A DNA stretch of 64,000 bases from contig CBDCLG010000020.1 of assembly GCA_965218625.1 (NCBI GenBank), positions 868,001 to 932,000 on the forward strand. Reading direction: 5' to 3'. The DNA comes from Bin5 sp965218625 (GTDB lineage: Bacteria; Chloroflexota; Anaerolineae; Caldilineales; Caldilineaceae). Of the stretch, positions 8,731-17,412 are shown one piece after another (positions within the stretch are counted from its first letter, which is position 1; every line of letters begins with the position of its first letter). The position numbers and the translations under genes are program-made. Below the pieces are notes generated by a model. That model ran no database searches. It saw nothing but the letters and a program-made list of their open reading frames with translations, and was not told where the DNA came from.

Positions 8731-10623
8731 TTACCCCTGGGCGCCGCTGTTGTCCTCCTCTTGATCGTCATCGGCGGTCTCTTCAGTACCGCTTCCATCT
8801 TCGGCTGCGTTGCCGTCTTCGGCGCCCGTTTCTTCCTCCCCTTCCTCTTCTTCCCCGGTCTGAGCGAAGTCCACGAGCGCAGCGAATATCCAGTGACCAT
8901 CGGCCAGTTCGAGCCACTGCCCGTCCTCGGAGCGGCCAATGACGGTCACCTCCGTACCCGCCAGGACGGAGGCGACGATCGTCGCCTCAAGACCCGGCCC
9001 GTTACGCAAATTGGCATCTGTGTTGACCGTTGCCAATTCAGCCTGTTCCTCGTCTTCGGTCTGCTCGTCCTGTTCATCTTCGGTCTGTTCGTCCTGCTCA
9101 TCCTCGGTCTGTTCATCCTCGGTCTGCTCGTCCTGTTCATCTTCGGGCTCATCCGTCGACTGTGTACCGTCCGTTGCCCCATCATCCGACTCACCTTCTT
9201 CTTCGGGGGCGGGCGCTTCCACAGGGGCTTCGTCATCTTCGCCGGCGTCATCCGTTTCGGTGATGGTCTCTTCCCCTGTATCTACCGGCAGGTCCGCGGG
9301 CACGTTATCCACGAGCGCGGCGAAGACCCAGAGACCACTGTCCAGTTTCAGCCAGGTGCCGCTGGCATCCTGCGCCACAACGGTCAAGCTCGTACCCTGT
9401 TGGACACCCTCAATGCGTTCGAACTGGACGCCCGGCCCCGAGCGCAAGTTGGCGCCGAGCGGAGCATTGACGATTGATGTCGGCTGCTCTTGGCCGTCTT
9501 CCGGCTGCTGTTCTTCACCTTCCGGCTGCTGTTCTTCACCTTCCGGCTGCTCTTCTTCGCCTTCCGGCTGCTGTTCTTCACCTTCCGGCTGCTGTTCTTC
9601 GCCTTCCGGCTGCTCTTCTTCGCCTTCCGGCTGCTCTTCTTCGCCCTCCGGCTGCTCTTCTTCGCCCTCCGGCTGCTCTTCTTCGCCCTCCGGCTGCTCT
9701 TCTTCGCCTTCCGGCTGGTCAGCCGGGACGCCATCTTCAGTGACAATCGGTACGTCAACCGCTTCAGTTACGAGGGCTGCGAACAACCAGGCGCCGCCTT
9801 CAAGCAGATACCATTCACCATCGGCGGACTGGCCGACGACCGACACCTCATCGCCGGCGAAGACGCCGTCCACGCGTTCGAAATCCGTTCCCGGGCCGGA
9901 ACGCAGATTCGCGTCGAGTCTGACAAAGGCCTGCACGGCCCCGAGTTGAACCGCGGGGGTGGCCGCGGGTGTTTCGGTTTGGGTCGGTTGCGCTTCAACT
10001 TCTGGGCTGGCCGGTTGCGTCTCGGCTGTCACAACAGGGACCTGTTGCTCGGGGGCTTGGACCAGAGAATCAGCGCTAATCCAGGTGCCGTCTTCCAACC
10101 GGTACCAGTTGCCGGTGGAGTCCCTTCCGTCGACGAAGACCGTACCCCCGATGGCGACCAGCCCGATGACGTCCGCCTCTGCGCTGGGGGCGGCGCGCAG
10201 TTCTGCTTGCACGGACACCGCGACCGCGACCGGAATGACCTCCACGACTACCTGCTGTTTGTCCTCCTCTGCTTCCGATGTTGGTGTGGGTGACGGGGTT
10301 GCTGGCACAGCGGTAGGGGGCGCGGCGGTCGGCGTTGCGGCCACGCGTGTGGCTGTCGGCGGCGCAGTCACGGTCGCAGCCGACGTGGGCGTTGCCGTAG
10401 CCTCGGGGCCTGTTGGAATCAGCGCGCCCCAATCCCCTGGCAAGAGGTCAGCGATATTTTCCAGCAGTTCACGCAGTTCATCGGGGACGGAAAACTCTCT
10501 CACTTGTGGGGGCAGGGCCTCGCGAATACCGGGCACGAACGTTCCCGCCAGGAGAACAACGATCAGGCTGAGCCACAAAATGCTTACGAGAACTGCAACA
10601 ATTCTCTTCAAAATCACTGCCAT
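8731..10623 (-). CDS. Membrane-anchored protein with four bacterial SH3 domains and acidic repeats
   Basis: A 630-residue protein with one N-terminal membrane segment (about residues 7-30), then a Thr/Pro/Ala stalk (TATPTSAATVTAPPTATRV), so the bulk is probably outside the cell. Four SH3b modules follow, recognised by (A/N)LR-(S/N)-G-P-G or its variant LRAAPSAEADVI, and by G-x-W-(Y/L)-x-L. Between modules 2 and 3 lie 12 seven-residue units (six PEGEEEQ first, then mixed PEGEEQQ/PEGEEEQ, ending PEDGQEQ), coded by a 21-bp tandem repeat near 9480-9735. Before module 4 there is an EDEQDEQT-rich tract (near 9045-9150). SH3b domains often bind cell-wall peptides or mediate adhesion. No enzyme domain is seen. 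The function is unknown; a surface or envelope-binding role is inferred. Confidence 0.8.
   Translation of the reverse strand: MAVILKRIVAVLVSILWLSLIVVLLAGTFVPGIREALPPQVREFSVPDELRELLENIADLLPGDWGALIPTGPEATATPTSAATVTAPPTATRVAATPTAAPPTAVPATPSPTPTSEAEEDKQQVVVEVIPVAVAVSVQAELRAAPSAEADVIGLVAIGGTVFVDGRDSTGNWYRLEDGTWISADSLVQAPEQQVPVVTAETQPASPEVEAQPTQTETPAATPAVQLGAVQAFVRLDANLRSGPGTDFERVDGVFAGDEVSVVGQSADGEWYLLEGGAWLFAALVTEAVDVPIVTEDGVPADQPEGEEEQPEGEEEQPEGEEEQPEGEEEQPEGEEEQPEGEEQQPEGEEQQPEGEEEQPEGEEQQPEGEEQQPEDGQEQPTSIVNAPLGANLRSGPGVQFERIEGVQQGTSLTVVAQDASGTWLKLDSGLWVFAALVDNVPADLPVDTGEETITETDDAGEDDEAPVEAPAPEEEGESDDGATDGTQSTDEPEDEQDEQTEDEQTEDEQDEQTEDEQDEQTEDEEQAELATVNTDANLRNGPGLEATIVASVLAGTEVTVIGRSEDGQWLELADGHWIFAALVDFAQTGEEEEGEEETGAEDGNAAEDGSGTEETADDDQEEDNSGAQG
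9480..9735 (-). repeat. 21-bp coding minisatellite (PEGEEEQ units)
   Basis: About 12 tandem 21-bp units, read on the plus strand as variants of TTCCGGCTGCTGTTCTTCACC. They code for Pro-Glu-Gly-Glu-Glu-(Glu/Gln)-Gln in the SH3 protein. The units differ at few positions, mostly third-base changes and Glu/Gln swaps, so the array has probably expanded recently by slippage or unequal recombination. The frame is kept because the unit is a multiple of three. Confidence 0.9.
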
Positions 10624-10831
10624 TGGCTTCTCTCGTCAAATGACTGGCGAAGAACGGATATGGCGTACCATGCTTCGCCCCGACCGATGCAAGTGCGCTT
10701 CGGTATGGGTCAGGTTACGTGCAACTCGAAGGCTGTCAGGTGTCAGCACCGGGCTATCGTAAGGGAGTAGAGAGAAAGAGAGTTCGAACGGCCACTCTGC
10801 GTTTTTTTTAGTGGTAGTTTTCAGAAATTGA

Positions 10832-10860
10832 AGTGTAGCACAACACGAAACAGTCCACAA
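10832..10860 (-). promoter_or_regulatory. Candidate sigma70-type promoter for the SH3 protein gene
   Basis: On the minus strand TTGTGG (10855-10860) and TACACT (10832-10837) are separated by 17 bases. It would start transcription about 200 bases before the SH3 gene. This is consensus matching only. Confidence 0.45.
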
Positions 10861-11120
10861 TTGCGGTTTTCTACAGGCCGATTCCCTGGCTGTATGCGGA
10901 TGTGTGACGATCTTCGGGAAGTTGCCGGATCCTGCTTGCGGCGCCGCGCTTTTCCCCCACGCAGCGCGAATCGCCGCTCGTTGCCAGCAATCGAAGGCGG
11001 GCCTGAAGGCAACGTCTCCGCTGCCAAAACAAATGATACGCTAACTTTATCGTAACAGATATGTAACTTTATGGGGTTATGCTTAGTTCAGGCCCCGCTG
11101 CTGCACCGGCCTGAAGCGAA

Positions 11121-11150
11121 TTGGAAATCCTGACGACGGGACGTTATACT
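11121..11150 (+). promoter_or_regulatory. Candidate promoter for the Crp/Fnr gene
   Basis: TTGGAA (11121-11126) and TATACT (11145-11150) are 18 bases apart, directed to the Crp/Fnr gene about 190 bases on. It is the best consensus match in this intergenic region. Confidence 0.45.
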
Positions 11151-11343
11151 TAGATAATGTACAGATGTCGGTTCCTTAAAGACGCGATTTCGTTTGTTTG
11201 GCCGGCGGTTCCGCCTATTTCGCATAGAATTTGTCCAGTTTTGGCATGAACCGGCCTCCAGCGGGGCGGAGGCGCTTGTTCGCTCTCCCTGACCGGCGCC
11301 GCAGGCAAGGCAGGTCAGGGGGCAATTGACAAGGATGTGCGCT

Positions 11344-12048
11344 ATGTTCGAAGAACCATATCATCCGACCACTTTCGACGATGTTCTGGGCAGAAAACCT
11401 GAACTGTTGCAGACGTTGATGGACCTCCGCAAGGACGATCCCTCTTTTGGAAAGCGTGTGCGCATGCGGTCCTATCGCCCGAACGACGTTGTCGCCGACG
11501 CGGCTGCGTTGAAGCAGGAGATGTTCGTACTCATGCAGGGAAGGATCCACCTTGTGTGCACCAACCATGAAGGCCGTCGCCTGGTGATCGGGTCGCTGGA
11601 GCCGGCTGCCATCTTCGGTGAGGGCGCCCTGAACAGGCCGCACGGGGCCAATGTCTTTGCAGAAGCCGACACGGATGTTGTCGTCTGGTCGATTCCGGCT
11701 GCGGAAGCGCGCAACATGACACTGCAGTTCCCGATTTTGGGATGGGGCATGTTGCAGACGTACGGCAGACGTCTCTTGCAGGTGGAGGACAGGCTGGAAG
11801 ATGTGGCCTACAAGAAGCTGCCGGAACGGCTGGCGGCTCTGCTCGTCGAGTTGAGCGGCCGCGAAGACGGTGTTATCCAGGGCGTCAGCCACCAGGTCCT
11901 CGCAGACCGGCTCGGCACATACCGGGAGACGGTCAGCGCCATCCTGCGCGATTTCAAGCGTCAGGCCCTGGTGGAACTGGGCTACCGTCGCATCAAAGTC
12001 CTGGACATCGAGGAGCTGAAAGAGATCGCCGGCATCTGGGAATGGTAA
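11344..12048 (+). CDS. Crp/Fnr family transcriptional regulator
   Basis: A 234-residue regulator with an N-terminal cyclic-nucleotide-binding-type beta barrel (about residues 20-135; FVLMQGRIHLV, then IGSLEPAAIFGEGAL) and a C-terminal winged helix (about 155-225; GVSHQVLADRLGTYRETVSAILRDFK, the expected recognition helix with RETVS). No Cys cluster for an Fnr-type Fe-S centre is seen, so the signal is probably a nucleotide or another small ligand. The start at ATG 11344 has AAGGA eight bases upstream; ATG 11335 is the alternative. It stands alone and is divergent from the SH3 protein gene. Confidence 0.88.
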   Translation: MFEEPYHPTTFDDVLGRKPELLQTLMDLRKDDPSFGKRVRMRSYRPNDVVADAAALKQEMFVLMQGRIHLVCTNHEGRRLVIGSLEPAAIFGEGALNRPHGANVFAEADTDVVVWSIPAAEARNMTLQFPILGWGMLQTYGRRLLQVEDRLEDVAYKKLPERLAALLVELSGREDGVIQGVSHQVLADRLGTYRETVSAILRDFKRQALVELGYRRIKVLDIEELKEIAGIWEW

Positions 12049-12854
12049 GGGAGAGCAGGGGGAGTGGAGGGTCTGATTGCCGCGAGCTGCAAGGTGCAGG
12101 AGAGCTGGCGGCAATCAGCCATTTTCAAGCAGAGCAGGCGAATAGACGATAGGGCATCTGTCCAGAACTGTCGTTGCAATCTTTCGCAATCACTCGTATA
12201 ACGCTCGTGCATCGCTCGTACGAGCGCACGACGAGCGCCTGACAGACAGTTGCATGTCTTCGTTCGAGGTTCGGCGCCAACGACCTGCCAAGGGCCGTCC
12301 TGTTTGCTTGCCGGCGGCGGCGGATCGCAAATCCTGCTCGCTCCGCTCCATTCAGGCCTGCACGCGCCGCAAATCGAGGTTGACGCCATTTCGAAAGACT
12401 GCTATACTTGTGTGAAATGCTTCCTGTTTGCCTCCGTACGAACGCGTCCGCTGCCATTGTCCAAACAGAACTTTGCTTCGCAACCGGCTCGCTGTATACG
12501 CCATTGGCGATGATCGAATCAGAATGACCCAATGCAGTGGACGACGGTCGCTGGTGGGAGGTAGAAGCGAGTAGTGGTTCGTCGGATTCACCTCTTTGGC
12601 ACATACCCAAACTCTGGCGCAACACGAATCATTGCAAATCACTGCCCGACTTAGGGCAATCCCCAAAGATATTGCTGTGTAGGCGGTTCGTCTTCACAAC
12701 TTATCAGCAACCCACGCATTGGCCGGCGCTGACCCCAGCGGTCCTCGGACAGCTTGCGACGGCCTGATAAAGCATTTTCACCTGCATGTATGCCAGATAG
12801 TCCTGTTGCGCGAGCAATGAGTGACGATTTGTGGAGCCTGACAAGGAACAGATT
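12049..12854. other. Long leader / intergenic region before rho
   Basis: About 800 bases without a convincing gene. A strong promoter match lies at 12380-12408, so most of the region would be a ~440-base untranslated leader of rho. Near 12194-12240 there is a run of GCTCGT/ACGAGC words, including the 12-base palindrome GCTCGTACGAGC. Several open frames cross the region but none has recognisable protein features or a good ribosome site. Confidence 0.45.
12380..12408 (+). promoter_or_regulatory. Candidate strong promoter upstream of rho
   Basis: TTGACG (12380-12385) and TATACT (12403-12408) with a 17-base spacer, a near-consensus sigma70-type promoter. The rho start is about 440 bases downstream. 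Long autoregulated rho leaders are known in other bacteria. Confidence 0.6.
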
Positions 12855-14114
12855 ATGGAAACGCTCAGTATGAACATGACCCAGCTGGAGGATTGTACTC
12901 TGGATGAACTCAGAGAAATGGCCCGCTCCATGGCGATCAGCGGCTACACCCGGCTGAAAAAGCTTGATTTGATTCTTTTATTGCTGCGGGAGAACGCCGA
13001 AAAGCAGGGCCATATCTTTGGAGGCGGCACCCTGGAGATCGTGCAGGATGGCATCGGCTTCCTGCGCAGCGACCATCTTTTGCCTGGGCCGGAAGACGTT
13101 TACGTCAGCCAGAGCCAGATCCGCCGTTTCGGTTTACGCACGGGCGACCTAGTCGTGGGCCAGGTTCGTCCACCAAAGGACACTGAGAAATATTTCGGGC
13201 TGCTGAAGGTGGAAGCTGTCAACGGTCTCGACCCGGAAGAGGCAAAACGTCGACCGGTCTTCGAAAAACTCACGCCAATCTTCCCCGACGAACAGATCTA
13301 CCTCGAGACCAAACCCAACCATCTCGCCACCCGCATGATCGACCTGCTGGCGCCAATCGGCCGCGGCCAGCGCGGCATGATCGTCAGCCCGCCAAAAGCG
13401 GGCAAGACAACAATACTGAAGCGGATTGCCAACGGCATGTCAGCCAATTACGAGGACCTGCACATGATGGTGGTCCTGATCGGCGAGCGCCCCGAGGAAG
13501 TTACCGACATGGACCGTTCGGTCGAGGCAGAGGTTATCAGCAGCACCTTCGACGAACCGGTGCAAAACCATGTGCGCGTGGCAGAGATGGCCCTGGAGCG
13601 CGCCAAACGATTGACCGAGAGCAGCCGCGATGTAGTGATTCTGCTCGACAGCATCACACGCCTGACCCGCGCCTATAACCTGACAGTGCCCCCTTCGGGC
13701 CGCACACTCTCGGGTGGCATCGACCCGGCTGCGCTCTACCCTCCCAAGCGCTTCTTCGGCGCTGCCCGCAACCTGGAGGGGGGCGGCAGCCTGACGATTG
13801 TGGCGACATGCCTCGTGGATACGGGAAGCCGGATGGATGACGTCATTTATGAAGAGTTCAAGGGAACAGGCAACATGGAGTTGCACCTGAACCGGCGGAC
13901 GTCTGAACGGCGCATCTTCCCGGCCATCGACATCGAGCGCAGCAGCACGCGCGCCGAAGAAAGGATGCTGGAACCGGAGGTGCTGGCGAAGGTCTATACG
14001 CTGCGCCGCATGAGCGACGCCATGGGCGGCGGAAACGAAGCGATTCTTCCCATCCTGGAACGCCTCAGCCGCACGCGCGACAATCAGGAGTTCCTCGATA
14101 CGCTGATCAAATAG
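12855..14114 (+). CDS. rho: Transcription termination factor Rho
   Basis: A 419-residue Rho. The start at ATG 12855 has AAGGA at 12843-12847. An N-terminal helical Rho-N domain (LDELREMARSMAISGYTRLKK) is followed by the cold-shock-like RNA-binding domain (GTLEIVQDGIGFLRSDHLL ... DVYVSQSQIRRFGLRTGD). The ATPase domain carries the Walker A SPPKAGKTT, LIGERPEEVTDM, the Walker B VVILLDSITRLTRAYN, the Q-loop region PPSGRTLSGGIDPAALYPPK and the R-loop GTGNMELHL. The length matches the family and no insertion is present. It forms a hexameric RNA helicase that releases RNA polymerase from untranslated transcripts. Confidence 0.98.
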   Translation: METLSMNMTQLEDCTLDELREMARSMAISGYTRLKKLDLILLLLRENAEKQGHIFGGGTLEIVQDGIGFLRSDHLLPGPEDVYVSQSQIRRFGLRTGDLVVGQVRPPKDTEKYFGLLKVEAVNGLDPEEAKRRPVFEKLTPIFPDEQIYLETKPNHLATRMIDLLAPIGRGQRGMIVSPPKAGKTTILKRIANGMSANYEDLHMMVVLIGERPEEVTDMDRSVEAEVISSTFDEPVQNHVRVAEMALERAKRLTESSRDVVILLDSITRLTRAYNLTVPPSGRTLSGGIDPAALYPPKRFFGAARNLEGGGSLTIVATCLVDTGSRMDDVIYEEFKGTGNMELHLNRRTSERRIFPAIDIERSSTRAEERMLEPEVLAKVYTLRRMSDAMGGGNEAILPILERLSRTRDNQEFLDTLIK

Positions 14115-14535
14115 GCAGCTCGGGGCCCGATGCCTGCCTCTTTCAGGGGAGATGTCGTTACCTGCAACCTCCGCGCGCGGCTGGGTCCCGCGCACGGATT
14201 AAAACTGGTCACAGACAATAATTGATCACATCAATTGCGTCTTCGATCGAGCAAACTTACGCAAAGCCTACGTTTTCCCTACGCTTTCTGTGCAAATGGC
14301 AACGAAAGCGTCAAAATAGCCCCCAAAACCGCCGATCCGGTTTGTACAGCGCCCCATTTGACCCTATAATTCGGATCCTGGGACCAAGGCAGCATCTGGA
14401 CGTCCAAGATGCAATGGCGCGCCTGGGATCGCCTCAGACGCACATCCACCCCTCGTCTACAATAATTTCGGACCCGGAGAATATCCAGCGTGTTTCGTAC
14501 AGTCCTGACATTGTAACCCTTCCTGGGCAAACTGT
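14115..14535. other. Intergenic region between rho and the M23 peptidase gene
   Basis: About 420 bases with one strong promoter match (14342-14370) and no convincing gene. A short open frame at 14222-14542 has no recognisable features and no good ribosome site. No clear Rho-independent terminator was found after rho. Confidence 0.4.
14342..14370 (+). promoter_or_regulatory. Candidate promoter for the M23 peptidase gene
   Basis: TTGTAC (14342-14347) and a perfect TATAAT (14365-14370) with 17 bases between them. The M23 peptidase start lies about 165 bases downstream. Confidence 0.6.
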
Positions 14536-15876
14536 ATGCTGAAGAGCAAAGAGCACGTAGAGCAGCGACGGTTCAGTTATCATTCGCCTGGCCGAACAGA
14601 CACAGAATCAACGGCGAATGGGGAACCATTTCTTCCCCCCAGTCCTTCCGGCCTCTCAGGACATCTTCAAAGTCCGACCCCAGATCAGGTCAATTCCGCA
14701 ACCGATAGTTTGGGCGAGGTTGTTCTGGAAAGGAGGACGACCGGCTTTTTCGACACGGCCGGCGCGGCAATCGGGCAGTTGTTTGCAGCCATTCAAGGCT
14801 TTCTGCGCGAGCAGGTCGCGCCTATCCGACTTGCCAGTCATCTGGCCGTTCTGATCGTGGGGACGATGGTCGTCGTGGTAAGCCGGATGGACCTTCCGGA
14901 CCTGGACTTTCCGTTGCACACGCTGCCGGCAAGTGGTCTGCTCGCCGAGAATGCCGCGGCTGACAGCGACCTGATCAGCGGCAATCCAATCGCGCGAGTT
15001 GGCGAAGCGCTGCAGGTTGCGGTCCGCCCGTTCACCGCGCAGCGAATCGACGAGCCTGCCATTGCTTCAGCGGAAGGTCGGAGCGCAAACGCGGAGCCGG
15101 CGGCCGCGGCCGTACCGGCAAAGGTTGATATAATCCGGATTTACGAAGTACGTTCCGGAGACAATCTGCAGAAGATAGCCGCCCATTACGGCCTCCGGCC
15201 GGAGACGATTCAGTGGGCCAATGAGGATCTGGAGTCCAATCCGGACCTTTTGCGGGTTGGCCAGCGGCTCGTTATTCCGCCGGTAGATGGCGTGTTGCAT
15301 GCGGTGCGACCCGGCGATACGCTCTCATCCCTGGCGACGAAGTTCAAAGCGGAAATCAGTGATATTGTGGCCCACCCCATGAATAAACTGGTGTCGGCAA
15401 ACACACCGGTCACCGTGGGCTCCCATCTCATAATTCCCCATGGCACCAAGCCATACGTCCCCCGACAGGTTGCGATCTATCGAGGACCTATTCCCGCTTC
15501 CGCGGCCCGCGGCACCGGACGCTTCGCCTGGCCGGTCGGCGGCCATGTTACGCAGCGGTACTGGCACGGCCATCGAGCCATTGACGTGGGCGCGCGGAAC
15601 GGCGCTCCGATCGTTGCCGCTGACAGCGGTTTTGTCGTCAAAGCTTCACATGGTTGGAATGGCGGCTACGGCAGGATGGTGATGATCGATCATGGCAACG
15701 GTATTGTTTCGCTCTATGCCCACATGAATACGATCTACGTGCGCCAGGGTGAAAACATCCGCAAGGGTGAACAGCTGGGCACGGTAGGCAACACCGGTCG
15801 CTCAACCGGCCCGCATCTGCACTTCGAGATTCGCCACAACGGCGTCGCCCGCAACCCGTTCTACTACCTGCCGTAA
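14536..15876 (+). CDS. LysM-domain M23 family metallopeptidase
   Basis: A 446-residue protein. A cytoplasmic N-terminus of about 95 residues precedes one membrane segment (LAVLIVGTMVVVV, near 103-118). Two LysM domains follow (YEVRSGDNLQKIAAHYGL and HAVRPGDTLSSLATKFKA), which bind peptidoglycan-like glycans. The C-terminal M23 domain has the zinc motifs HRAIDVG (H-x3-D) and HLHFE (H-x-H), with SLYAHMNTIYVRQGE between them, so the active site is complete. It probably cleaves cell-wall peptides or acts as a division or elongation hydrolase outside the membrane. A strong terminator follows 24 bases after the stop. The start ATG is weakly supported by its upstream sequence. Confidence 0.9.
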   Translation: MLKSKEHVEQRRFSYHSPGRTDTESTANGEPFLPPSPSGLSGHLQSPTPDQVNSATDSLGEVVLERRTTGFFDTAGAAIGQLFAAIQGFLREQVAPIRLASHLAVLIVGTMVVVVSRMDLPDLDFPLHTLPASGLLAENAAADSDLISGNPIARVGEALQVAVRPFTAQRIDEPAIASAEGRSANAEPAAAAVPAKVDIIRIYEVRSGDNLQKIAAHYGLRPETIQWANEDLESNPDLLRVGQRLVIPPVDGVLHAVRPGDTLSSLATKFKAEISDIVAHPMNKLVSANTPVTVGSHLIIPHGTKPYVPRQVAIYRGPIPASAARGTGRFAWPVGGHVTQRYWHGHRAIDVGARNGAPIVAADSGFVVKASHGWNGGYGRMVMIDHGNGIVSLYAHMNTIYVRQGENIRKGEQLGTVGNTGRSTGPHLHFEIRHNGVARNPFYYLP

Positions 15877-15900
15877 GTCGATATTAGCTCGCACAACTAG

Positions 15901-15934
15901 AGAGGCCCGACACGATGTGTCGGGCCTCTTTTTG
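15901..15934 (+). terminator. Rho-independent terminator after the M23 peptidase gene
   Basis: A 13-bp perfect stem, AGAGGCCCGACAC (15901-15913) with GTGTCGGGCCTCT (15917-15929), a GAT loop, and a run of T to 15933. It ends the M23 transcript and may also act on the converging fumC transcript. Confidence 0.93.
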
Positions 15935-15983
15935 AATTCAGGAACCGAAGAACACCGCGAACGCATCGTGCCCGGCGCCCGCC

Positions 15984-17387
15984 TCAGCGTTGCTGTATCC
16001 CCCCCTCCGTCAACTGGCGGGGGTCGAGCAGTTCATCAAGCTCTGCCGCGCTGAGGTCGGTCATCTCCAGCGCAACTTCCTTGAGCGTGCGGCCCTGGGC
16101 ATAGGCCGTCTTGGCGATCTGCGCTCCCAGCTCATAGCCTATGACCGGATTCAGCGCGGTCACCAGGATCGGATTGCGATCGACGAGTGCGCTGATCCGC
16201 TGCGCGTTCACGACAAAGCCGGCAATTGCTCTGTCCGCAAGCAAACGACAGGCGCCGGTCAATAGCGAGATGCTCTGCAGCAGGTTGTAGGCGATGACCG
16301 GCAGCATCACATTCAGCTGAAAGCTGCCGGACTGCCCCCCGATCGTGATTGTCGCGTCGTTTCCCGTCACCTGGGCGGCGACCATGGCCACCGCCTCCGG
16401 AATCACCGGATTGATCTTGCCGGGCATGATGCTGCTGCCCGGTTGCAGGGCCGGGAGCTCGATCTCTCCGATGCCGGCAATCGGCCCGCTGTTCATCCAA
16501 CGCAGATCGTTGGCCACTTTCATCAGCGAAGTCGCGACCGTCTTGAGCTGTCCGCTCAACTCGACCGCGGCGTCTTGGCTGCTCAGGCTTTCAAAGTAGT
16601 TTTCGCTTGTGCGGAAAGGCTGTCCTGTCATCACGGCCAGTTTGGCTGCGATACGCTCTCCGAATTCAGGATGGGCATTGATGCCGGTGCCGACTGCAGT
16701 GCCGCCCTGGGCAAGCTCTGCCAGCCGCGCCAGCCCGCCGCGCAAGCGCCGCTGCCCTTTGTCGATCTGATTGCTCCAGCCACCCAACTCCTGGCTCAAC
16801 CGGATCGGCATCGCGTCCATCAGATGCGTGCGCCCCGTGGTCACGATCTCGTCCACCTGCTCGGCCTTGGCCTCCAGCGCGCGTTGCAGCCGGTCCAGCG
16901 CCGGCAGCAGCTCCTCGACAACGGCAAGATAGGCGCTCAAATGGATCGCGGACGGAATCACATCGTTGCTGCTCTGGCCCATGTTCACATCATCGTTGGG
17001 GTGAACGCTGCGACCGAGAATGGTGGATGCCAGCGTCGCAATCACTTCATTGGCGTTCATATTTGTGCTGGTGCCGGAACCTGTCTGGAAAATGTCGAGC
17101 GGGAAATGGGCGTCGTGCGCGCCGTCGGCAACTTCGGCGCCTGCACTCTGTATCGCTGCTGCCATCTCCGCATCCATCTGCCCCAAATCCTGGTTGACCG
17201 CTGCAGCCGCCCCCTTGATCAGGCCGATGGCGCGGATAAACTGTCGCGGAAAGCGCAGTGGGCTGATGGGAAAGTTGTCGACTGCCCGCTGCGTTTGGGC
17301 GCCGTATAAGGCCTCTCTTGGCACGCGTACCTGGCCCAGACTGTCATGTTCGATGCGATAATCCTGTTCAGACATTGAACTGTTCAA
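15984..17387 (-). CDS. fumC: Class II fumarate hydratase
   Basis: A 467-residue fumarase C. The TTG at 17387 is preferred as start because AGGAG lies seven bases before it; an ATG at 17375 would drop four residues. Family motifs: SGTSTNMNANEV, GQSSNDVIPSA, TTGRTHLMDA (active-site His), GTGINAHPEF and the lyase signature GSSIMPGKINP. The protein converts fumarate to malate in the citric acid cycle as a cytoplasmic homotetramer and needs no Fe-S cluster. The following ABC permease gene ends 26 bases upstream on the same strand, but a functional link is not obvious. Confidence 0.97.
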   Translation of the reverse strand: MNSSMSEQDYRIEHDSLGQVRVPREALYGAQTQRAVDNFPISPLRFPRQFIRAIGLIKGAAAAVNQDLGQMDAEMAAAIQSAGAEVADGAHDAHFPLDIFQTGSGTSTNMNANEVIATLASTILGRSVHPNDDVNMGQSSNDVIPSAIHLSAYLAVVEELLPALDRLQRALEAKAEQVDEIVTTGRTHLMDAMPIRLSQELGGWSNQIDKGQRRLRGGLARLAELAQGGTAVGTGINAHPEFGERIAAKLAVMTGQPFRTSENYFESLSSQDAAVELSGQLKTVATSLMKVANDLRWMNSGPIAGIGEIELPALQPGSSIMPGKINPVIPEAVAMVAAQVTGNDATITIGGQSGSFQLNVMLPVIAYNLLQSISLLTGACRLLADRAIAGFVVNAQRISALVDRNPILVTALNPVIGYELGAQIAKTAYAQGRTLKEVALEMTDLSAAELDELLDPRQLTEGGIQQR

Positions 17388-17412
17388 CTCCGTTCTCCTA
17401 TCTGCCAGAGGG

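Larger units (their letters stand above)
10624..11343. other. Divergent intergenic region, SH3 gene / Crp-Fnr gene
   Basis: About 720 bases separate two divergent genes. Apart from the two promoter candidates, the region holds an AT-rich patch around 11035-11075 and no open frame with convincing protein character. It is long for this compact genome and may carry operator sites for the Crp/Fnr regulator beside it. No palindrome close to the Crp or Fnr consensus was found by eye. Confidence 0.4.

Noticed and set aside
9480..9735. Possible CRISPR array
   Set aside because: Units are 21 bp, touch each other without spacers and code in frame for PEGEEEQ; there are no cas genes.
8497..10293. Several plus-strand frames with repeated Leu/Phe or Ser/Gly/Cys words at 9.0-9.8 kb
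   Set aside because: They are other readings of the 21-bp repeat inside the SH3 protein gene on the minus strand.
13440..14195. Minus-strand frame opposite rho
   Set aside because: Shadow of rho; no motif or ribosome site.
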